Shown here: piece after piece, positions 58,691-64,000 of the stretch | Position numbering within the stretch: position 1 is the stretch's first letter | How the letters are laid out: every line of letters begins with the position of its first letter | From: Dehalococcoidia bacterium | GTDB taxonomy: Bacteria; Chloroflexota; Dehalococcoidia; Lucifugimonadales; Australimonadaceae | Reading direction: 5' to 3' | Length of the DNA stretch: 64,000 bases | Assembly: GCA_022820645.1 (NCBI GenBank) | Contig: JAJEFD010000002.1 | Location: 248,001 to 312,000, forward strand | The notes under the pieces: model-generated | Database searches by the model: none | What the model was told of the DNA's origin: nothing | The model's input: only the letters and a program-made list of their open reading frames with translations | Translations under genes and position numbers: made by a program

Positions 58691-59863
58691 GTGCAGCAGC
58701 CGCGTGACGTGCTCGTCCGGTTCCACGAGATCGGATTGAAGGGCAAGAACCAGCCGATGTTCGTACGACGCCTCGTCGAGAACCTCGAACGAGCGACCGC
58801 CGGGCTCGGCGTCGAGCGCGTGTGGGCGTCGCGCATGTTGGTGCGCATGCGGCTCGCGCCCGAGGCGGACTGGGAGGCGGTCAGGGCGCGGACAGCGACA
58901 GTGTTCGGCGCGGTGAAGTTCAGCCTCGCCGCGCGCACAGAGCCCGATTACGAGGCAGTCTCCGCGCTCCTTCACGAGACCGCGCAGGCGCGCTCCTTCT
59001 CGACGTTCCGCATCTCGGCCAACCGGAGCGACAAGACGTTCCCGCTCACCTCCCACGACCTCAACGTGCGCCTCGGCGACGAGATACGCGAGGTCTCCGG
59101 CGCGCGCGTCGACCTGGGGCATCCCGAGGCCGACTTCCGGATCGTGGTCGGGCGCGACGACGCCTTCGTGTACGCGGACGACTACCGGGGCGCTGGCGGC
59201 CTGCCGGTCGGCACCGGCGGCAAGGTCGCGGTGATGATGTCGGGCGGCATCGACTCACCCGTTGCCGCGTGGCGCATGATGCGGCGCGGCTGCAAGGCCG
59301 TGCTCGTCCACTTCCACGCCTTCCCGCTCGTCGAGGGGCGCTCGCGCGACAAGGCGAAGGAGCTTGCGGAGTCGCTCAACGCGTGGCAGTACGATACCCG
59401 CCTCCACCTCGTGCCGTTCGCCGACGTGCAGCGCCGCGTGATACTGGAGGTGCCGGGGCCGCTGCGCGTCATCGCGTACCGGCGCTTCATGGTGCGCATC
59501 GCGGAGGCGGTCGCCGTGCGTGAAGGCGCGCAGGCGCTCGTTACCGGCGAGAGCCTCGGGCAGGTCGGCTCGCAGACGCTGCGCAACATCGCAACGGTCG
59601 ATGAGGCCGCCGGGATGCCGATCCTCCGCCCGCTGGTGGGTCTCGACAAGAGCGAGATCATCGATCAGGCGCAGGTCATCGGCACGTACGAGACGTCGAT
59701 CCTGCCGGACGAGGACTGCTGCACGCTGTTCGTCCCGCGCTCGCCGGCGACTGCCGTCAAGCCGGAGCAGATCGCGGAGCACGAGGCACGGCTGGACGTA
59801 GCCGCGCTCGTGGCGGAGGCGGCGGCAGCGGCGGAGTTGTTCGAGTACCACGCGCCCGTTTGA
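58691..59863 (+). CDS. thiI: tRNA 4-thiouridine sulfurtransferase
   Basis: 390-residue ThiI lacking the C-terminal rhodanese domain, as in many bacteria. N-terminal ferredoxin-like part (VLVRFHEIGLKGKNQPMFVR), THUMP domain about 60-165, and PP-loop AVMMSGGIDSPVAAW near 180 that adenylates U8. The DEDCCTLFVPRSP segment near 340 is characteristic. GTG start, AAGGAG upstream. It makes 4-thiouridine in tRNA and possibly sulfur for thiamine. Divergent from the dehydrogenase operon. Confidence 0.94.
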   Translation: MQQPRDVLVRFHEIGLKGKNQPMFVRRLVENLERATAGLGVERVWASRMLVRMRLAPEADWEAVRARTATVFGAVKFSLAARTEPDYEAVSALLHETAQARSFSTFRISANRSDKTFPLTSHDLNVRLGDEIREVSGARVDLGHPEADFRIVVGRDDAFVYADDYRGAGGLPVGTGGKVAVMMSGGIDSPVAAWRMMRRGCKAVLVHFHAFPLVEGRSRDKAKELAESLNAWQYDTRLHLVPFADVQRRVILEVPGPLRVIAYRRFMVRIAEAVAVREGAQALVTGESLGQVGSQTLRNIATVDEAAGMPILRPLVGLDKSEIIDQAQVIGTYETSILPDEDCCTLFVPRSPATAVKPEQIAEHEARLDVAALVAEAAAAAELFEYHAPV

Positions 59864-59922
59864 CGCGCCATGCGGCCGGTGATAACAAGCGGGGAAGTCT
59901 CAATAACCACGGAGGAGCCCCC

Positions 59923-60699
59923 ATGTCACGCGAAATCGACGAAGTCAAACGGGAAGTCGCTATAGCCAACCGGGTACTGGCCGAGATGGGCCTTGCCACG
60001 CACATCCTCGCCTCGCTCGGACACGTCAGCATGCGCGTGCCGAACCAGCCGGACCTCTTCGTCGTGAAGGGTCGCGGCTACGAGACCGACGCCCTGGCAG
60101 TCGTGAGGCCGGAGGAGATGATCGTCGTCGACATGGACGGCAACTTCGTCGACGGCCCCAAGGGCACCTCGCAGTGCTACGAGGTGAAGATGCACTCGTG
60201 CATCTACCGCGAGCGCCCGGACGTGCTGTCGGTCGTTCACACGCACCCGCGCTACACGAACGTCCTCGGCCTCAACGACGTGAAGCTCAAGCCGATGTCG
60301 AACGAGGGGCACCAGCTCGTGCGGAACGACATCCCCGTGTTCCCGCACTCCAAGCTCATCATCACGGAGGAGGACGGCATGCAGGTGGTCGCGGCCATCG
60401 GCAACAGCCCGGCGCTCCTGCTGCGCGGACACGGCGCGGTGACGACGGGGCGCAACATGGAACAGTCCGTGATGAATATGCTGCACCTGGAGGAGCAGTC
60501 GCGCCTCAACTGGGTCGCGCTGGCCGCGTTCGGGCCGGACTACAAGGGCATCCCGGACGAGAGCATGGACGAATTCGCCGCGGGCCAGGCCGCGATGCGC
60601 GAGGCGCCGCACCTCGCGCGGCCGCTCGCCAACATGCCCCCCATCCCCGTGGGCGGCGTGTGGAAGTACTACACGGAGCTGGTGAGCGGGGACCTGTAG
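59923..60699 (+). CDS. Class II aldolase/adducin family protein
   Basis: 258-residue zinc aldolase-fold protein. Zinc ligands are VVHTHPRYTNVLG near residue 105 and LLRGHGAVTTGRN near 168, with an acidic EEDGMQVV between. GGAGGAG precedes the ATG at 59923. It differs clearly from the aldolase at 23985. The last 22 codons have a degenerate duplicate about 870 bases downstream. Substrate unknown. Confidence 0.88.
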   Translation: MSREIDEVKREVAIANRVLAEMGLATHILASLGHVSMRVPNQPDLFVVKGRGYETDALAVVRPEEMIVVDMDGNFVDGPKGTSQCYEVKMHSCIYRERPDVLSVVHTHPRYTNVLGLNDVKLKPMSNEGHQLVRNDIPVFPHSKLIITEEDGMQVVAAIGNSPALLLRGHGAVTTGRNMEQSVMNMLHLEEQSRLNWVALAAFGPDYKGIPDESMDEFAAGQAAMREAPHLARPLANMPPIPVGGVWKYYTELVSGDL

Positions 60700-60715
60700 G
60701 GGGGCGGGATGGACG

Positions 60716-61492
60716 GTGCCGACCATGGACACGGTCATTGGCACATACGAACGCGCGGTTACAGCCATACCCCTTACGGCGAGGCGGATAAGCGCGGGAA
60801 TCGTGGATGGGAGTGTGCCTCTTGTGCTGCTCCATCAGGTTCCCGCCCCGCTCTCGTCGTTGCCGGAGCTGGAGGCGCCATGGGACCTACTACTGCCTCG
60901 CGGCGTATGGCTCCTGCTTCCTCTGGCCGGATACTTCGCGCTGTACTCTCTTCTCTCTCACTGGCGCTGGGGGAGACCCCTCGGCAAGCAGATATTCCGC
61001 CTTTCCGTAACTCGTGCAGATGGCTCGCAATGCTCGCCCTGGACTCTCATCTGGCGTGAACTGGGCCGAGGGGCCTCACTCGTTTTCGTGGCCCTCCCAC
61101 TCCTGCCGCCCCTGCCACCCAGAGACACTCCCCCCGACTCTGGAATCTTCGGCGTCTTCTTGCTGATGGGCATTTTGGCGGTCTATTTCGGCGCCGCTGT
61201 CTGGATCGTTTGTCCCGTCATCTTCTGGAAGCGCGGTTTGCACGATCACATCGTGGGGACGGTAGTCATCGGAGACGCTCCGCGAACGACAGCCCAGCCC
61301 TCTGCGAATCTACAGCAAGATCAATATCGGCTGATGATTGTTCTCATACTGGCTCCTGTGTTAGTGACTGTCGCAGTGCTCTCCCCTAACCTGCTCGTCC
61401 TCCTCGGTGTACTGTTGGCAATCTATCTCGCCGTGGATACGTACGACAGGTACAAGAATGGTTACCGCCCTCCCGGCAGGCGGACGGACTAA
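60716..61492 (+). CDS. RDD-family membrane protein (copy 1)
   Basis: 258-residue integral membrane protein of the RDD family. The Arg/Asp-Asp-type signature appears as RRISAGIVDGSVPL in helix 1 and GRPLGKQIFRLSVTRADGSQ after helix 2, then three to four further helices. RDD function is poorly defined; some members affect ion or osmotic tolerance. GTG at 60716 or ATG at 60725. The region is visibly less GC-rich than its neighbours, suggesting later arrival. Paralogue follows. Confidence 0.8.
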   Translation: MPTMDTVIGTYERAVTAIPLTARRISAGIVDGSVPLVLLHQVPAPLSSLPELEAPWDLLLPRGVWLLLPLAGYFALYSLLSHWRWGRPLGKQIFRLSVTRADGSQCSPWTLIWRELGRGASLVFVALPLLPPLPPRDTPPDSGIFGVFLLMGILAVYFGAAVWIVCPVIFWKRGLHDHIVGTVVIGDAPRTTAQPSANLQQDQYRLMIVLILAPVLVTVAVLSPNLLVLLGVLLAIYLAVDTYDRYKNGYRPPGRRTD

Positions 61493-61494
61493 GG

Positions 61495-61568
61495 CTCGCC
61501 ATGCCTCCAATCCCGGTCAGTGGCATGTGAAAGCACACTATGTGGAGCTGGTGAGCGGAGACTTGCAG
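61495..61568 (+). pseudogene. Duplicated 3' tail of the aldolase gene
   Basis: This stretch aligns with 60625-60699, the end of the aldolase gene: ATGCCTCCAATCCCGGT against ATGCCCCCCATCCCCGT, and GGAGCTGGTGAGCGG is identical. The copy has an internal stop (TGG to TGA) and a two-base insertion. It marks a tandem duplication of an aldolase-tail plus RDD unit. Confidence 0.75.
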
Positions 61569-61589
61569 GCGCAACATAAGGGGCAGTCA

Positions 61590-62318
61590 TTGGGAACGCA
61601 CGAGACTCCACGACCTGCTGACGCAGCCCCGCGCATGTTCGCCGGAGCCCTGGACGCAATTATCCCGTTCATGTTGTTGGCGCTCATACCCGTTCACATG
61701 TGGGTTGCCCCGGACCTCCGGCACACTGCGGACGAAGGGACCGTTCAGATATGGTCCCTCTCCATGTGGGCCGGTTACTACGCGCTGTATTCCGTCCTTT
61801 CTCACTGGCGCTGGCGAAGGACCCTGGGCAAACATATATTTGGCTTGTCCATCGTCAACACAGACGGCTCTCGCTGCGCCCGGGCGACCTTGTTCGGTCG
61901 TGAGTTCTTTCGAGGCGGCTCCCTGGGCGTGTTGTCTGCTCCCTGGGTGCTCGAACTGCCCTTCTACGATGACGTGGATCTCTGGGCAGGACCTGGCGCC
62001 TTGATCTCCCCGTTTGCCGTGCTCCTCGCGGCGGTCGCCGCTGCTGTCATCCTTTGCTCCATGCTGTCCACCAAGCGCGCTCCTCACGACCACGCGGCAG
62101 ACACAGTGGTTGTCGGCGATATTCACGAGCAAGCTGCGCGTGCTGCGCGCTCTCCACAGCGCGATCTCCAGGCACTGATGGCTGTGATCATCGTGGTTCC
62201 GCTGTCGTTGCTTGCCGCTGTGCTCTCTTCGAACTGGCTCATCTTCCTAGGCATACTGATCGTGCCAGTGGTCGGACTTGCGGTCGTGCGTGCTCTCTAT
62301 GAGCGCAGCCGACGGTGA
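61590..62318 (+). CDS. RDD-family membrane protein (copy 2)
   Basis: About 242 residues, homologous along its length to the preceding RDD protein (YYALYSVLSHWRW against YFALYSLLSHWRW; TLGKHIFGLSIVNTDGS against PLGKQIFRLSVTRADGS; HDHAADTVVVGD against HDHIVGTVVIGD). The TTG at 61590 is proposed as start: AAGGGG lies seven bases upstream and the position aligns with the start of copy 1. Other starts in the longer frame would translate the aldolase relic. Four or five membrane helices; function unknown. Confidence 0.75.
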   Translation: MGTHETPRPADAAPRMFAGALDAIIPFMLLALIPVHMWVAPDLRHTADEGTVQIWSLSMWAGYYALYSVLSHWRWRRTLGKHIFGLSIVNTDGSRCARATLFGREFFRGGSLGVLSAPWVLELPFYDDVDLWAGPGALISPFAVLLAAVAAAVILCSMLSTKRAPHDHAADTVVVGDIHEQAARAARSPQRDLQALMAVIIVVPLSLLAAVLSSNWLIFLGILIVPVVGLAVVRALYERSRR

Positions 62319-62381
62319 GGGCCTCCCGCCACGTTTGCGGGCAGGGCAAGACATCAGGGGCGCGGCGAGGCTGATGGCGGC

Positions 62382-62387
62382 TATACT
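62382..62387 (+). promoter_or_regulatory. -10 box TATACT before displaced start
   Basis: TATACT eight bases before ATG 62396, the same geometry as the leaderless starts at 6343 and 27163. The ATG now begins a repeat-encoded ORF. Confidence 0.5.
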
Positions 62388-62390
62388 TGC

Positions 62391-62673
62391 GCTCCATGAG
62401 CGACCTTTGCGCAACGTATCCGCCGTGCCCTCCGGTTCACCCTCACCCTAACCCCCTCCCCTCGAGGGAGAGGGGACCTGACGCCCGAGAGATTCCTCGG
62501 CTCCGCTCCGCTCCGCTCGGAATGACAAGGCCCTACACGCGTCCCCCCGCCGCGTGCGCTGCCCGCGCACCCTGGATTCCCGCCGGTGCGGGAATGACGG
62601 CGGCTGCGCCGTCGTTCGCAGGAGGCGAGGTTCCTGCCTCCGCAGGAACGACGGGGGCTGCTCCATGAGCGAC
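62391..62673. repeat. Repeat block between 14-bp direct repeats
   Basis: GCTCCATGAGCGAC occurs at 62391-62404 and 62660-62673. Between them are family B (62440-62475), inverted family C (62482-62525), family A with GCGCTGCCCGCGCACC tail (62556-62602) and another family A (62628-62655). The flanking repeat looks like a target duplication. Confidence 0.8.
62396..62668 (+). other. Repeat-encoded upstream ORF, 90 codons
   Basis: ORF from the upstream copy of the duplicated start (ATGAGCGAC) reading through families B, C and A (PHPNPLPSRERG, APWIPAGAGMT, GGEVPASAGTT). Its TGA overlaps the ATG of the enoyl-CoA hydratase (ATGA at 62665-62668). If transcribed from the TATACT promoter, translation of the downstream gene could be coupled to it. 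Not proposed as a functional protein. Confidence 0.45.
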
Positions 62674-63453
62674 AAGGTACTCGTCGAGGTGGGGGACGGG
62701 GTCGGGACGATCACGCTGAACCGGCCGGGGCAGCACAACGCCATCGACTTCGAGATGTGGGGCCTGCTGCGGGACGCCGCGCTGCGTCTCGGTGCGGACG
62801 ACAGCGTGCGCGTCGTCATCCTGACCGGCGCGGGAGAGAAGGCGTTCTCGGCGGGGGCCGACATCAAGGACTTCCCCGCCCACCGCAGCAACAGCGACCT
62901 CGCCCGCGCGTACGCCGACGCCTTCGAGGGCGCGCTCGACGCCATCGAGCAGATGCCGAAGCCGGTCATCTGCATGATCCGCGGGATATGCGTCGGCGGG
63001 GGCTGCGAGCTCTCGATGGCCGCCGACCTCCGCATCGCCGCAACCGGCAGCACGTTCGGGGTGCCAGTGGCGAAGATCGGGGTGCTCGTCGGGTACAACG
63101 AGATGCGCCGACTCTTACACCTCGTAGGACCGGGGCACGCGGCCAACCTGCTGCTGACCGCACGGCGCATCGACGAGCAGGAAGCGCTGCGCATCGGCCT
63201 GCTGACGGAGGTCGTCGACGCCGACCGGCTGGTAGAGCACACCTACGGCCTGGCAAGGGAGATGACGACCTACGCCCCACTTTCACAGTCCGCGCACAAA
63301 CGCATCGTTCGCACGGTTCTCGCCAACCCCAGTCTCACAGCCCTCACCGATGAGGAGCGCTGGCTGCCCCTCTCCATCTTCGATACGGAGGACGGACAGG
63401 AGGGATACCGGGCCTTCATGGAGAAGCGCCCGCCGCGCTTCCAGGGGAGGTAG
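62665..63453 (+). CDS. Enoyl-CoA hydratase/isomerase family protein
   Basis: 262-residue crotonase-fold protein. The oxyanion-hole segments AFSAGADIKDF near 67 and RGICVGGGCELSMAADLRIA near 107 are present, with the first catalytic-type Glu in GGGCE. The second Glu of true hydratases (the PE of the FGxPE motif) is replaced: FGVPVAKIGV. It may therefore be an isomerase, decarboxylase or other crotonase rather than a hydratase. The ribosome site (GGGGG) is part of the inserted repeat. A CoA-transferase gene starts 3 bases after its stop. Confidence 0.88.
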   Translation: MSDKVLVEVGDGVGTITLNRPGQHNAIDFEMWGLLRDAALRLGADDSVRVVILTGAGEKAFSAGADIKDFPAHRSNSDLARAYADAFEGALDAIEQMPKPVICMIRGICVGGGCELSMAADLRIAATGSTFGVPVAKIGVLVGYNEMRRLLHLVGPGHAANLLLTARRIDEQEALRIGLLTEVVDADRLVEHTYGLAREMTTYAPLSQSAHKRIVRTVLANPSLTALTDEERWLPLSIFDTEDGQEGYRAFMEKRPPRFQGR

Positions 63454-63456
63454 CCC

Positions 63457-64000
63457 ATGGCCCCGATGCCGCTGGAGGGCGTCGTCGTCCTCGACTGCAC
63501 GCAAGTCATGGCCGGCCCCTTCTGCACGATGCTGCTCGCGGACATGGGTGCGGACGTCATCAAGGTCGAGAAGCCCGGAGGCGACGATTCCAGGCGTATG
63601 GGCCCGCCGTTCATCAACGGCGAGTCGGCGGCGTTCCTCGGCATCAACCGCAACAAGCGGAGCATCGTCCTCGACCTGCGGAACGAAGTCGATCGCTCCG
63701 TGTTCCGGCGCATCGCCGCGCAGGCCGACGTGCTCGCCGAGAACTTCCGTCCGGGCACGATGGAGCGGCTCGGGCTCGGTCCTGTGAAACTGTGCGGGGA
63801 GCACCCGGAGCTGATCTGGGTCTCCATCTCCGGTTTCGGGCAGACCGGCCCCTACGCGAACCGACCGGGCTACGACCTGCTGGCGCAGGGGATGTCCGGC
63901 ATGATGAGCGTGACGGGTTACCCGGACTCGCCGCCGGTGAAAGTGAGCATCCCGCTGGCCGATCTCAGCGCCGGGCTGTTCGCGGCCAACGGCGTTCTCG
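63457..64000 (+). CDS. Type III CoA-transferase (CaiB/BaiF), 5' part
   Basis: Partial gene running off the right edge; 181 codons visible. N-terminal LEGVVVLDCTQVMAGPFCTM, LLADMGADVIKVEKPGGDD and the catalytic-Asp segment IPLADLSAGLF near residue 170 identify a family III CoA-transferase, which moves CoA between carboxylic acids through an aspartyl intermediate. GGGGAGG precedes the ATG at 63457. Coupled to the crotonase gene: together they suggest activation of an organic acid to its CoA ester followed by a crotonase step. Confidence 0.9.
   Translation, partial: MAPMPLEGVVVLDCTQVMAGPFCTMLLADMGADVIKVEKPGGDDSRRMGPPFINGESAAFLGINRNKRSIVLDLRNEVDRSVFRRIAAQADVLAENFRPGTMERLGLGPVKLCGEHPELIWVSISGFGQTGPYANRPGYDLLAQGMSGMMSVTGYPDSPPVKVSIPLADLSAGLFAANGVL

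Overview
The window is a GC-rich, gene-dense bacterial chromosome segment with about 60 protein genes and one RNA gene, the RNase P RNA. The sequence does not name the organism. The gene mix (paralogous Rieske oxygenases, amidohydrolase-2 proteins, class II aldolases, a type III CoA-transferase, a eukaryotic-type glutamine synthetase, -10 boxes close to start codons) would fit Chloroflexota, for example the SAR202/Dehalococcoidia side. That is inference from gene content, not a phylogenetic result.

Layout. 0-8.3 kb: tandem esterases, an MFS transporter, an amidohydrolase, a Rieske oxygenase, a HAD phosphatase, a split TPP-dependent decarboxylase and an SMP-30-type lactonase. 8.3-11.7 kb: glutamine synthetase II, a lipoprotein cyclophilin, an amidohydrolase and a small AT-hook protein. 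11.9-15.4 kb: pentose-phosphate genes rpiB, tal, gnd and pgl. 15.4-20.4 kb: lgt, a toxin-antitoxin pair, and a coupled dUTPase-like/FAD oxidoreductase/amidase operon. 20.6-28.6 kb: an ECF sigma/anti-sigma pair, a tartrate/isopropylmalate-type dehydrogenase, an aldolase, a DUF427 protein, an MFS transporter, an aquaporin-arsenate reductase pair and an orphan antitoxin-like gene. 28.7-45.2 kb: a catabolic region with five Rieske oxygenases and a complete peptide-type ABC importer arranged divergently; one Rieske gene is translationally coupled to the importer ATPase. 45.5-50.5 kb: a holin-like protein, an orphan phage terminase, rnpB, an Ogg1-type glycosylase and a serine recombinase whose catalytic motifs are gone. 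50.5-58.6 kb: a zinc-ribbon coiled-coil protein, lipB, an MBL hydrolase, a stand-alone AICAR transformylase and a 2-oxoacid dehydrogenase operon (E1alpha, E1beta, E2). 58.7-64 kb: thiI, a second aldolase, two RDD membrane proteins and the start of an enoyl-CoA hydratase/CoA-transferase operon.

The most striking structure is not a gene. At least four families of short palindromic repeats fill many intergenic gaps and have also entered genes: seven copies lie in frame in the E2 linker, others in an ABC ATPase, an anti-sigma factor and the tail of the terminase, and one supplies the stop codon of an MFS gene. One block sits between two copies of a 14-bp sequence that includes the start codon of the enoyl-CoA hydratase. 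This looks like an insertion with target duplication, and it has left a repeat-encoded upstream ORF whose stop overlaps the gene's ATG.
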